From the NCBI GenBank assembly GCA_041687295.1, contig JAWLCG010000161.1:1-10757 (forward strand): a DNA stretch of 10,757 nt. Direction: 5' to 3'. Each line of letters starts with the position of its first letter. Position 1 is the first letter of the stretch. A program made the position numbers and the translations under genes. The DNA comes from JAWLCG01 sp041687295 (GTDB lineage: Bacteria > Planctomycetota > Phycisphaerae > SM23-33 > FEN-1343). Below the pieces are notes generated by a model, which saw nothing but the letters and a program-made list of their open reading frames with translations, searched no databases and was not told where the DNA came from. This document shows positions 1 to 6,992 of the stretch, one piece after another.

Positions 1-9
1 ACATCCCCC

Positions 10-2301
10 GTGAACGGCTCGCGTGACAATTCGGACCGCCGGCCCCAGTTGCAGGGTCAGCAGGTCGCGCTGATCCTGCGGCAGCTGGACTCGCTGCCGA
101 CGCTGCCGGGCGTGGCGACGCGGCTGTTGGAGCTGACGGCCTCGAACCAGTCCGAGACCCGCGAGGTCGTCCAGCTCATCCAGGCCGACCAGAGCCTCAC
201 GGCCAAGCTGCTGAGCCTGGCCGGGCGCGCCGAGGCCGGCATCCGCACCGAGGCCCGCACCGTCGAGAAGGCCGTGCTGCTGCTGGGCTTCGAGGCCGTC
301 CGCTCGGCGGTGCTGAGCATCAAGGTCTTCGAGACCTTCGGGCCCGCCACCAGCCGGCCTGACGGGCTCGACCGGGGGGAGTTCTGGAAGCACTGCCTGG
401 CCGTGGCGACCGCGGCCGAGGGGCTCGCCCGCCGCCTGCGCCTCGACGAGGAGCCCGAGGAAGTCTTCGTCTGCGGGCTGCTGCACGACATCGGCAAGCT
501 GGCGCTGGAGCACTGCCTGCCCAAGAGCTTCGCCAAGGTCATCGCGGCAACCGACCAGCAGTACGGCAACATCGCCACCTACGAGCGGGAGATCCTCGGC
601 GTGGACCACACCGTGGTGGGCCGGCGGCTCGCCCAGCAGTGGCACCTGCCGCAGACGGTCGAGCAGGTGCTCTGGCTGCACCATCAGCCCATCGGCGCGA
701 TCCCCGAGCTGGTGCCCGCCCGCCGGGTGGTGGCCGTGGTGCACCTGGCCGACACGATCGCCCGCGAGCAGCGGTTCGGCTACAGCGGCAACTACACCTT
801 CCCCCGCAGCAGCGGTGAGCTGGCGGCCGAGATCGGCCTGCCGGCCGAGGCCCTGGCCGACCTCATCGAGCAGCTGCCCGGCCAGATCGAACGGCGGGCC
901 CAGCTGCTGGGGCTCGACCAGGTCTCCAGCGAGGGGCTCTACCGCTCGGCCCTGGCCCGGGCGAACACGGAGCTGGGCCGACTCAACGAGGCCCTGCGAC
1001 GCCGGGCGGTGGGCCTGGTGCAGCAGGCGGAGGCGTTTCGGCAGCTGCGGGACTTCGGCGCGGACCTTCGCGGCGACATGAGCCTGCCGGGCCTGTGCCA
1101 GCTGCTGGCCGTCACGTGGGCCAAGGCGGGCGAGCTTCGGCCCAACGTCGAGGCGCCGGTGGCGGCCTACCTGATCTCGCCGACCGACACGACGGTGGTG
1201 GCGGCCGCCTGGACCGGCACCGAGCCGGCCGAGCTGACCGTCCTGGAACGCCGTCCGGAGTTTCCGCCCCGCCAGGTGCCCACCGAGGTCCAGCCGGCCG
1301 AGCTGGTCCTGCCCAAGCTCGCCCGCGACGGCGAGGCCCTGGCCCGCTGGCTGGGTCCAGCCAGTCGCCTGCACCGCGCCCTGAGCTGCGGCGGACAGTG
1401 GGTGGGCGGTTTGCTCTGGCCGGCGGCCGTCCAGACGACGCGCTTGCAGGGCGACGCCGGCGACGCGCTGGCCGCGGCCATGGGGTTCGCCGCCGAGGCC
1501 CTGGCCGAACGCGACCACGCCGCCACGCTGGCCGAGCAGCTCAGCCAGGCGTCCCAGCGCCTCTACGTCGCCCAGCAGGCCCTGACTGAAACCCGCGCCC
1601 TGGCCGCCGTCGGCGAGATGGCCGCCGGCGCCGCCCACGAGATCAACAACCCCCTGGCCGTCATCGCCGGCCGGGCGCAGCTGATGGCCGAGAGCGACGA
1701 CCAGCCCGACCGCAAGGCCTGGCAGACCATGGCCGAGCAGGCCCAGCGGATCAGCGACATCGTCAGCGAGATGATGGAGTTCGCCCGCCCGGCCAAGCCT
1801 CGGCCCGAGCCGCTGGCCGTCGACGAGCTGCTGCAGGCGGGCCGGGACGTCTTCGCCCGCCGCCGCGGCCCCGAGGCCCTGGCCGTGACGGTCCGTGTGG
1901 CCCCCGGCACGCCGGCGGCCCAGGCCGACCGCGAGCAGGTCGCCGCCGCCCTGGCCGAGCTGCTCGACAATGCCGCCTACGCCACCCGCGACAAGCCCGC
2001 CGCCGCCCTCGAGGCCGAGCACGACGAGGTCAACGACCAGATCCTGCTCCGCGTCGTCGACCGCGGCGTCGGCATGGACCCCCAGACGCAGCGCGACGCC
2101 TTCACGCCCTTCTTCTCCGCTCGGCCGGCCGGTCGGGCGCGCGGGCTGGGCCTGAGCAAGGCCCGCCGGCTGATCGAGCTGTCGGGCGGGCGGATCTGGA
2201 TCCGCAGCGCCGCCGGCGAGGGCACGACCGTATTCGTTCGGCTGCCGCGGGCGTCGGGGCCCGCCGGGGCCGATTTTCCGCCAGGTTCGGAGACGCCATG
2301 A
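10..2301 (+). CDS. HDOD domain-containing sensor histidine kinase
   Basis: This is probably a cytoplasmic sensor kinase that autophosphorylates on His and passes phosphate to the regulator encoded next. An N-terminal HDOD domain spans about residues 25-235, with LPTLP at 29-33 and a retained His159-Asp160 in an HDIGK motif. A coiled-coil linker follows (about 305-345), then a divergent GAF-like region (about 355-500) and a second coiled coil. The HisKA dimerisation box has phospho-acceptor His543 in AAHEINNPL. The HATPase domain has an N box ending at Asn654, a D684-x-G686-x-G688 motif and a GLGL motif at 712-715. No transmembrane helix or signal peptide is visible, so the signal is likely internal. 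The GTG at 10 is the first start candidate, but the frame is open to the window edge, so the true start could lie upstream; there is no in-frame ATG before the HDOD domain. The kinase call is firm; the GAF assignment and the ligand are uncertain. Confidence 0.93.
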   Translation: MNGSRDNSDRRPQLQGQQVALILRQLDSLPTLPGVATRLLELTASNQSETREVVQLIQADQSLTAKLLSLAGRAEAGIRTEARTVEKAVLLLGFEAVRSAVLSIKVFETFGPATSRPDGLDRGEFWKHCLAVATAAEGLARRLRLDEEPEEVFVCGLLHDIGKLALEHCLPKSFAKVIAATDQQYGNIATYEREILGVDHTVVGRRLAQQWHLPQTVEQVLWLHHQPIGAIPELVPARRVVAVVHLADTIAREQRFGYSGNYTFPRSSGELAAEIGLPAEALADLIEQLPGQIERRAQLLGLDQVSSEGLYRSALARANTELGRLNEALRRRAVGLVQQAEAFRQLRDFGADLRGDMSLPGLCQLLAVTWAKAGELRPNVEAPVAAYLISPTDTTVVAAAWTGTEPAELTVLERRPEFPPRQVPTEVQPAELVLPKLARDGEALARWLGPASRLHRALSCGGQWVGGLLWPAAVQTTRLQGDAGDALAAAMGFAAEALAERDHAATLAEQLSQASQRLYVAQQALTETRALAAVGEMAAGAAHEINNPLAVIAGRAQLMAESDDQPDRKAWQTMAEQAQRISDIVSEMMEFARPAKPRPEPLAVDELLQAGRDVFARRRGPEALAVTVRVAPGTPAAQADREQVAAALAELLDNAAYATRDKPAAALEAEHDEVNDQILLRVVDRGVGMDPQTQRDAFTPFFSARPAGRARGLGLSKARRLIELSGGRIWIRSAAGEGTTVFVRLPRASGPAGADFPPGSETP

Positions 2302-3305
2302 CTGAGACTGGACGCATCCTGATCGTCGAGGATGACCCTGCCATCCGCGAGCTGCTCGCCGACGCCCTGCGGGCCGAGGGGCATACTCCCGCCGCCACCG
2401 CCGACTGCGCCGGTGCCTTTGAGCTGGCCGGGCGGTTCGCCCCGGACCTGCTGGTCACCGACGTGCACCTGCCCGACGGCAGCGGCCTGGAGCTGCTCGA
2501 CCGCCTCCGCGGGCGGGGGCTGGACCTGCCGGCCATCGTCGTCACCGGCCTGGGCGACGCCCCCACCGCCAGCGAGGCCAGCCGGCGGGGCTGCGTGGAC
2601 TTCCTGCTCAAGCCGCTGGACCTGCCGCGCCTGCACGCCGCCGTGGAGGCCGAGCTCGCCCGCCGCCGCCGCCAGCACCGCCAGGCCGACCGCGCCCGGC
2701 GGCTCCGCCGGCTCGCCCGCCACGCCAACCGCCACCGCCGACAGATCCGCCACGAGCTCCAGAGCACCTGCGCGGACCTCTCGGCCGGCTACAGCACGCT
2801 CAGTCAGCAGTTCGCCCTCCAGCAGACGCTGCTGGGCTTCCAACGCCAGCTCATCGGCTGCCGCAACGACGACGACGTCTTCCGCGGCCTGTTCGAGTTC
2901 CACGCCCGCCGCAACGGCAGCCTGTTCGGCGTGGCGATGCTGTGCGACGAGCACGCCCGCCTGCAGATCGCCGGCCGATTCGGCATGCCCGCGCCCGACT
3001 CGCTGGAGCGGTGCGAGCAGTTCGCCGCCGCCCTGCTGCCGATGGTGATGGCCAACCCTGCCGTCACCCCCCTGGACGGGCAGGACCACGCGGGCCTGTT
3101 TCCGCCAGAGCTGGCCGGCTGGCTGGTCGGCGTGAGCTTCCTGGCCATGCCGCTGATGCCCCGCTCGGGCCAACTGATCGGCCTGGTGCTGATGTACCGC
3201 AAGGGCGAGCAGCCCTTCACCGACGAGGACGTCGCCCTGGCCCAGCTGTTCGCCCCCGCCGTCGCCCAGGCCGTCCAGGCCAACGCCCGCCGCGACGCCG
3301 CCTGA
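2298..3305 (+). CDS. response regulator: receiver domain plus C-terminal GAF-like domain
   Basis: This is the likely phospho-acceptor partner of the upstream HDOD kinase. The N-terminal receiver domain (about 5-120) has the acidic pocket Asp12/Asp13, phospho-acceptor Asp55 in VTDVHLPDGSG, Thr83 and Lys105 followed by Pro, so all key residues are present. A very Arg-rich helix (about 125-160) and a probable coiled coil lead into a GAF-like domain (about 185-330) ending in the typical 'FTDEDVALAQLFAPAVAQAV' helix. There is no helix-turn-helix, GGDEF, EAL or HD-GYP output domain. The ATG overlaps the kinase stop by four bases (ATGA), with CGGAG five bases upstream, so the two genes are probably translationally coupled. 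The output may be protein-protein interaction or ligand-dependent control; the basic helix could bind nucleic acid, but that is speculation. The receiver call is firm and the GAF call likely. Confidence 0.92.
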   Translation: MTETGRILIVEDDPAIRELLADALRAEGHTPAATADCAGAFELAGRFAPDLLVTDVHLPDGSGLELLDRLRGRGLDLPAIVVTGLGDAPTASEASRRGCVDFLLKPLDLPRLHAAVEAELARRRRQHRQADRARRLRRLARHANRHRRQIRHELQSTCADLSAGYSTLSQQFALQQTLLGFQRQLIGCRNDDDVFRGLFEFHARRNGSLFGVAMLCDEHARLQIAGRFGMPAPDSLERCEQFAAALLPMVMANPAVTPLDGQDHAGLFPPELAGWLVGVSFLAMPLMPRSGQLIGLVLMYRKGEQPFTDEDVALAQLFAPAVAQAVQANARRDAA

Positions 3306-3334
3306 GCCAGGCAGTGACGCAGACGGGCAGCGCC

Positions 3335-3439
3335 GTAGGCCGGGTCGAGCGGAGCGAGGCCCGGCAACGAAGGCGCCGGCCTCCCGATCAAGGCCCAGCC
3401 CCCCGCAGCCGGGCCTCGCTGGCGCTCGACCCGGCCTAC
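3335..3439. repeat. dispersed inverted-repeat element, copy 1
   Basis: This 105-bp element has outer arms that are near-perfect reverse complements: 3335-3365 (starting GTAGGCCGGGTCGAGCG) and 3408-3439. The arms differ by a GGAGCG versus GCCAGCG variation, and the loop is 42 bases. It lies 29 bases after the response-regulator stop and could fold into a long hairpin that slows or ends transcription, although no U-tract follows. A second copy is at 4796-4901. REP-like arms of this kind are common between genes in GC-rich bacterial genomes; that is background knowledge, not a database result. Confidence 0.85.
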
Positions 3440-3489
3440 GCGCCAACCGCCTGGGGGGTTGTGCCCCGACAGGCGTGGCCCGCCGAGAT

Positions 3490-3513
3490 GCCCACGGATG
3501 GCAATCCGTGGGC
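3490..3513. repeat. perfect 10-bp-stem palindromic hairpin
   Basis: GCCCACGGAT, a four-base GGCA loop and ATCCGTGGGC form a perfect 10-bp stem. It looks like a REP-type dispersed palindrome and not a terminator, because a GC-rich non-U stretch follows. Only one copy is present in the window. Confidence 0.75.
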
Positions 3514-3548
3514 TTGGGCCGGGACTGCCCCATCCGGCCTGCGCCCCA

Positions 3549-3569
3549 GCCGGACTGCGTCCGGCCTAC
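3549..3569 (-). repeat. short palindrome sharing the end of the dispersed element
   Basis: GCCGGAC/GTCCGGC form a 7-bp stem with a three-base TGC loop (3549-3565). Read on the minus strand, the segment begins GTAGGCCGG, the same outer end as the two long elements, then diverges. A further partly matching TCCGGC lies just upstream around 3535. It could be a decayed or related half-element. Confidence 0.5.
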
Positions 3570-3638
3570 AGCGCCTGCACCCATCGGACACACGCGCCGA
3601 CTTGGGCCTGACGTGTCGCACGGGGGCCCATTCGCGAC

Positions 3639-3667
3639 TTGACCGGCCCGGCCACGCCGCCCATACT
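3639..3667 (+). promoter_or_regulatory. candidate sigma70-type promoter for the zinc-ribbon membrane gene
   Basis: A TTGACC box (3639-3644, five of six consensus bases) is followed after exactly 17 bases by CATACT (3662-3667, four of six). Transcription would start near 3674, giving a leader of about 50 bases. It lies in the non-repeat part of the spacer, as expected for a functional promoter. Confidence 0.5.
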
Positions 3668-3724
3668 GGGGTGTATGGGTCCGGTACGAGTGGCGATTCC
3701 GCCTGTCTGCGATAGGGGTTAGCA

Positions 3725-4792
3725 ATGGCCATCCCACTGTCGTGCCCGTCGTGTAGCGCGCAGTTCAACGCACCCGACGCGCTGGCCGGGCGCAAGGCCC
3801 GCTGCAAGCGATGCGGGACGATCCTGGAGATCCCCGCCCTGGCCGATGAGGACGGCGACGGCCTGATCCGCCTGGCCGACGACGAGCCGCTGGGCCGGGA
3901 GGTCGCGCCCTACGTGACGGCCCAGCCGGTCGGAGCGCCGCCGGCCATGCCAATGCGGATGGCCACCGGTGACAATGCCCTGGCCGAGGCGAACTACCGC
4001 CCCGGCGACGTGATCGCCCCGCCCCGTCGCCGCTTCTGGCAGGACGCTACGCTGAGCTTCCTGACCCCCGCCCGCGCCAACGGGCCGCTGATCCTCCTGC
4101 TGCTGGTGACGCTGGTGATGGTCAAGGCCTTTCTGAGCTTCATCAGCTCGATGATCGGCTTCCTGGGCATCGCGGCCATGAGCGTCTGGCTGGGCCAGAT
4201 CATCATCGTCGGCTGGATCTGGGCGTACTACCTCAACGTGACGGCCTCGGCGGCCATGGGTGAGGACCGCCTGCCACCGATGAGCGTCGAGGACGGCATG
4301 GTGGAGGGGGTCTTTCGGCCGCTGGTGCGGTTTGTCGGCAGCCTGCTGTGGGTGCTGGGCCCGGCGGCGCTGCTGGCGATCTGCATGACGGCGACGGCCG
4401 GCTGGCCGCTGTCGCGGGGGGCCCTGATCGGCGTGGGCGGCCTGGCGCTGCTGGGGCTGTTCATGTGGCCCATGACGCTGCTGACGGTCTCAATGTACGG
4501 CCTGTCGGTCAGCGCCCTGCGCTACGACCTGCAGCTGGTGACCATCGCCCGCGCCCTGCCGCAGTACCTGCTCACCTGCGGGCTGCTGCTGCTGGCCGTC
4601 GGCGTGGGCTGGGTGAGCCAGGTGGGCGTGAACCTCTGGATGGGCCTGGGCGGGGCCAAGCCCCTGGGCCTGGTCTTTTCCGTCAGCGTGTTCGTCGCCG
4701 CCGTCGAATGCTGGGCCGCCCTGGTCGCCATGCGGATCATCGGCCTGTTCTACCACCACTACAAACGCCACTTCGCCTGGATCGCCGAATAA
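3725..4792 (+). CDS. zinc-ribbon-containing integral membrane protein of unknown function
   Basis: The N-terminus has a compact zinc ribbon with Cys7-x2-Cys10 and Cys27-x2-Cys30, similar to the MJ0042-type motif frequent at the start of planctomycete and myxobacterial proteins. A soluble, acidic linker (about 38-115) follows. The rest is hydrophobic, with roughly six membrane segments near residues 120-140, 143-170, 203-225, 232-262, 280-305 and 313-345. The helices contain several Gly, Ser and Trp residues, but I see no catalytic motif, transporter signature or ATP-binding loop. The ribbon probably faces the cytoplasm, since no signal peptide precedes it. The ATG at 3725 is supported by AGGGG six bases upstream and by the start lying just before the ribbon. 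It is monocistronic by context, flanked on both sides by copies of the same dispersed repeat. No specific function can be named. Confidence 0.88.
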   Translation: MAIPLSCPSCSAQFNAPDALAGRKARCKRCGTILEIPALADEDGDGLIRLADDEPLGREVAPYVTAQPVGAPPAMPMRMATGDNALAEANYRPGDVIAPPRRRFWQDATLSFLTPARANGPLILLLLVTLVMVKAFLSFISSMIGFLGIAAMSVWLGQIIIVGWIWAYYLNVTASAAMGEDRLPPMSVEDGMVEGVFRPLVRFVGSLLWVLGPAALLAICMTATAGWPLSRGALIGVGGLALLGLFMWPMTLLTVSMYGLSVSALRYDLQLVTIARALPQYLLTCGLLLLAVGVGWVSQVGVNLWMGLGGAKPLGLVFSVSVFVAAVECWAALVAMRIIGLFYHHYKRHFAWIAE

Positions 4793-4795
4793 CAC

Positions 4796-4901
4796 GTAGG
4801 CCGGGTCGAGCGCCAGCGAGGCCCGGCAGCGAAGGCGCCGGGCGTTCGATCGAGAGTCAGCCTCCCCCCTGCCGGGCATCGCTCCGCTCGACCCGGCCTA
4901 C
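4796..4901. repeat. dispersed inverted-repeat element, copy 2
   Basis: This 106-bp element begins three bases after the stop of the zinc-ribbon gene. The left arm 4796-4827 is identical over 32 bases to the reverse complement of copy 1's right arm. The right arm 4871-4901, read on the minus strand, matches copy 1's left arm at 30 of 31 bases. The 43-base loop resembles the copy 1 loop in the same, not the inverted, orientation (shared CGAAGGCGCCGG). The fold could act as a transcription barrier between the membrane gene and nadE. Confidence 0.85.
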
Positions 4902-4911
4902 GGGGCCACCC

Positions 4912-4927
4912 GTGGAATTTGTTCCAC
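4912..4927. promoter_or_regulatory. inverted repeat upstream of nadE, possible operator
   Basis: GTGGAA, a TTTG spacer and TTCCAC form a perfect 6-bp inverted repeat in an AT-richer patch, 20 bases before the nadE ATG. It overlaps where a -35 box would lie relative to the -10 candidate at 4936. The position suits a repressor site for NAD biosynthesis, but it does not match an operator I can name. Confidence 0.4.
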
Positions 4928-4941
4928 TGTCGCGGTACCAT
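4913..4941 (+). promoter_or_regulatory. candidate promoter for a leaderless nadE mRNA
   Basis: TACCAT (4936-4941) ends six bases before the nadE ATG. TGGAAT (4913-4918) lies 17 bases upstream as a weak -35. Transcription would begin at or next to the start codon, which fits the lack of any Shine-Dalgarno there. The -10 shares its CGGTAC(C/A)AT context with the candidate at 9611-9619. Confidence 0.35.
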
Positions 4942-4947
4942 CCGGGC

Positions 4948-6591
4948 ATGAAAATCGCCCTGGCCCAGACCAATCCGATCGTCGGCGACATCCGCGGCAA
5001 CCGGCAGAAGCTGGCGGACTGCATCGACCGCGCCGCCTCGCAGGGGGCCGAGCTGGTCGTCTTCCCCGAGCTGAGCCTCTGCGGCTACCCGCCGCGGGAC
5101 CTGCTGCTCAAGCCGCAGTTCATCGAGGACAACCGCACCGCCCTGGCCGAGCTGGCCGGCCACTGCACGCAGACGGCCGCTCTGGTCGGCTTCGCCATGG
5201 CCAACCCCCAGGCGGGGCGCCGCCTCTACAACGCCGCGGCCCTGCTGGCGGACGGCCGGCACGTGGCCACGCACGTCAAGACGCTGCTGCCGACCTACGA
5301 CGTCTTCGACGAGACGCGCTACTTCGAGCCCGGCCCCGAGCTGACGCCGCTGACGCTCGGCCAGCGCCGCCTCGGCGTGACCATCTGCGAGGACCTCTGG
5401 GACCCCGACGCCCTGGGCCGACAGCTCTACCACGCCGACCCCGTCGGTGCCCTCGCCGATGACGGCGTCGACGTGCTGGTCAACGTCTCGGCCAGCCCCT
5501 ACCAGCTGGGCAAGCAGGCCACCCGCCGCCAACTGCTCAGCCGCCAGGCCCGCCGGCTGGGCCGGCCCATCGTCTACGTCAACCAGGTGGGCGGCAACGA
5601 CGAGCTGATCTTCGACGGCACCAGCTGCATCGTCGACGCGGCCGGCACCGTCATCGCCCAGGCACCGGCCTTCGAGGAGTCGCTGCTGGTGGTCGACCTC
5701 GACGCGCCGGCCGAGGGCCTGCTCCACGACCCGCCCGGCGAGATGGCGGGCCTCAAGGCCGCCCTGGAGCTGGGCCTGCGCGACTACGTCCGCAAGTGCG
5801 GCTTCAGCCAGGTGGTGCTGGGCCTGTCGGGCGGCATCGACTCGGCCCTGGTGGCCGTGCTCGCCGCCGACGCCCTGGGCCCCCAGAACGTCACCTGCGT
5901 CGCCCTGCCCAGCCGATACTCCAGCGACCACAGCGTCAACGACGCCCAGAAGCTCGCCGGGAACCTCGGCGTCCGCTTCGAGATCATCCCCATCGAGCCA
6001 ATGCACGCCGCCTACGAGACCGCCCTGGCCGGCCTGTTCGCCGGCACCGAGCCGGGCATCGCCGAGGAGAACCTCCAGGCCCGCGCCCGGGGCATGACGC
6101 TGATGGCCCTGTCGAACAAGTTCGGCTGGCTGCTGCTGGCGACGGGCAACAAGAGCGAGATGTCCGTGGGCTATTGCACCCTCTACGGCGACATGTGCGG
6201 CGGCATCAGCGTGATCGCCGACGTGCCCAAGACCACCGTCTACGCCCTGGCGGGCCATATCAACGACGTCGCCGGCACCGACCGCATCCCCGCCCACACC
6301 CTCCTCAAGCCGCCCTCGGCGGAGCTTCGCCCCAACCAGACCGACCAGGACTCGCTGCCCCCCTACGACCTGCTCGACGCCATCCTCGAACGCTACGTCG
6401 AACGCGAGATGAACGTCCGCGCCATCGCCGCCGAGGGCTTCGACCTGGCCACCGTCCTGCGCGTCGTGCGGATGGTCGACAACACCGAGTACAAACGCCG
6501 CCAGGCCGCCCCAGGCCTCAAGGTCACCACCCGCGCCTTCGGCGTCGGCCGACGCATCCCCATCGCCCAACGCTTTCGCTACAGCGAGTAG
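4948..6591 (+). CDS. nadE: glutamine-dependent NAD+ synthetase
   Basis: This cytoplasmic enzyme makes NAD+ from deamido-NAD+ (nicotinic acid adenine dinucleotide) using ATP and ammonia released from glutamine, the last step of NAD biosynthesis. The 547-residue protein has the two expected halves. The first is an N-terminal nitrilase-type glutaminase domain (about 1-265) with the triad Glu41 (FPELSLCGYP), Lys111 (HVKTLLP) and Cys147 (TICEDLWDP). The second is a C-terminal synthetase domain (about 270-540) with the pyrophosphatase P-loop SGGIDS at 294-299, the ATGNKSE segment and the family tail 'KPPSAELRPNQTDQDSLPPY'. The length fits the short bacterial two-domain form. The start at 4948 was chosen because homology begins there (MKIALAQTNPIVGD); the frame is open farther upstream, but that part overlaps the previous gene and the repeat. 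There is no Shine-Dalgarno. A single gene between repeats, apparently with its own promoter. Confidence 0.97.
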   Translation: MKIALAQTNPIVGDIRGNRQKLADCIDRAASQGAELVVFPELSLCGYPPRDLLLKPQFIEDNRTALAELAGHCTQTAALVGFAMANPQAGRRLYNAAALLADGRHVATHVKTLLPTYDVFDETRYFEPGPELTPLTLGQRRLGVTICEDLWDPDALGRQLYHADPVGALADDGVDVLVNVSASPYQLGKQATRRQLLSRQARRLGRPIVYVNQVGGNDELIFDGTSCIVDAAGTVIAQAPAFEESLLVVDLDAPAEGLLHDPPGEMAGLKAALELGLRDYVRKCGFSQVVLGLSGGIDSALVAVLAADALGPQNVTCVALPSRYSSDHSVNDAQKLAGNLGVRFEIIPIEPMHAAYETALAGLFAGTEPGIAEENLQARARGMTLMALSNKFGWLLLATGNKSEMSVGYCTLYGDMCGGISVIADVPKTTVYALAGHINDVAGTDRIPAHTLLKPPSAELRPNQTDQDSLPPYDLLDAILERYVEREMNVRAIAAEGFDLATVLRVVRMVDNTEYKRRQAAPGLKVTTRAFGVGRRIPIAQRFRYSE

Positions 6592-6607
6592 GGCGGGCAC
6601 CGCCCGC
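6591..6607 (+). terminator. GC hairpin directly after nadE, weak terminator candidate
   Basis: GCGGGC, ACC and GCCCGC (6593-6607) form a perfect 6-bp stem immediately after the TAG. An alternative register pairs GGGCGG with CCGCCC. No T-tract follows, so an intrinsic terminator is not established; it may be another small palindromic repeat. Confidence 0.3.
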
Positions 6608-6636
6608 GTGTTCGGCGCCAGGCGTCATCGACGCGG

Positions 6637-6837
6637 GCCGTGCAGGAAGAGATTCTCCAGCGCGCCCAGGGCCTCAAGAGCGGCCAGTGCGCCATGATCG
6701 ATCACGGCCAGGGCCGTCGCCTGATCGTCGCCGACTCCGATCCGCGAGCCAGGAAGGACGCCCACAACCGCCAGCGGGTGGATGACGAAGGAGCATCTCA
6801 ACAACCGGGGCTACAACAAGTTCCTCAAGCTCACCGG
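6637..6837 (+). pseudogene. frameshifted fragment of an IS1634-like (IS4 superfamily) transposase
   Basis: Two adjacent frames carry successive pieces of what looks like one transposase. The first runs from 6640 and includes 'VQEEILQRAQGLKSGQ' and 'LIVADSDPRARKDAHNRQR'. The second starts near 6782 with 'MTKEHLNNRGYNKFLKLTG'. From memory of the family, IS1634-type transposases have an S-x-x-RA-(K/R)-KD-x-H-(D/N)-R-(E/Q)-R stretch followed, 15-20 residues later, by an NNRGYNKFLK-like stretch before the catalytic core. Here the frame changes by one near 6780 and part of the spacer between the motifs seems lost. The catalytic DDE core, the N-terminus and the terminal repeats are absent. This is a dead remnant and not a mobile element. 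The family call rests on motif recognition only. Confidence 0.6.
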
Positions 6838-6848
6838 CCCGACCGGGG

Positions 6849-6992
6849 TGGGCGAAGTCCACCGTGGCGCTGGGGCAGCACGGCATGCTGCCGACGGCCG
6901 CCCCGGTGACGGGGATCGACGCCAGCTACAGCGCCGACACCGTCGTGCTGCTGCGCTACTACGTCACGCCTGCAGGTCGTGTACGCGCCAGC
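6849..6992 (+). pseudogene. fragment resembling the C-terminal part of a KaiC-like RecA-superfamily ATPase
   Basis: The frame through 6864 reads 'TVALGQHGMLPTAAPVTG' then 'IDASYSADTVVLLRYY' and ends near RVRAS. KaiC-like ATPases have a closely similar order late in the domain: AQHG, about ten residues, (V/I)D-x-SY-x-ADTV-x-LLRYFE, then G-x-VR(K)A. The piece covers about 45 codons, has no start and no remaining Walker motifs, and stops where the convergent hydrolase gene's stop codon lies. It directly follows the transposase fragment. I read it as the leftover of a gene cut by rearrangement. Short length keeps confidence moderate. Confidence 0.5.

Larger units (their letters stand above)
3306..3724. 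other. repeat-rich intergenic spacer
   Basis: This 419-base spacer has no credible gene. It holds, in order, a ~105-bp imperfect inverted-repeat element, a perfect 10-bp-stem hairpin, a smaller palindrome sharing the element's GTAGGCCGG end, and a sigma70-like promoter before the zinc-ribbon gene. Open frames across it are low-complexity Arg/Pro/Ala translations of the repeats. Confidence 0.7.

Noticed and set aside
3306..3724. Small RNA or riboswitch in the repeat spacer
   Set aside because: The strong hairpins are explained by dispersed palindromes. No known riboswitch core, and no terminator with a U-tract, is visible.
1977..3737. 586-codon minus-strand frame across the kinase end, regulator and spacer
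   Set aside because: It crosses a repeat element and two real genes on the other strand and has no domain.
4348..4947. 200-codon N-terminal extension of the nadE frame
   Set aside because: It overlaps the membrane gene and the repeat element. NAD synthetase homology begins exactly at the ATG at 4948.
4759..6600. 613-codon minus-strand frame antisense to nadE
   Set aside because: It is a shadow of a fully recognisable NAD synthetase. The translation is Val/Gly/Ala/Asp repeats with no motif.
6830..6866. Apparent Walker A motif (TGVG then KST) across the debris
   Set aside because: It needs a frame change in the middle of the motif and lies at the junction between two fragments. The KaiC-like alignment treats this part as the strand before QHG, not a P-loop.
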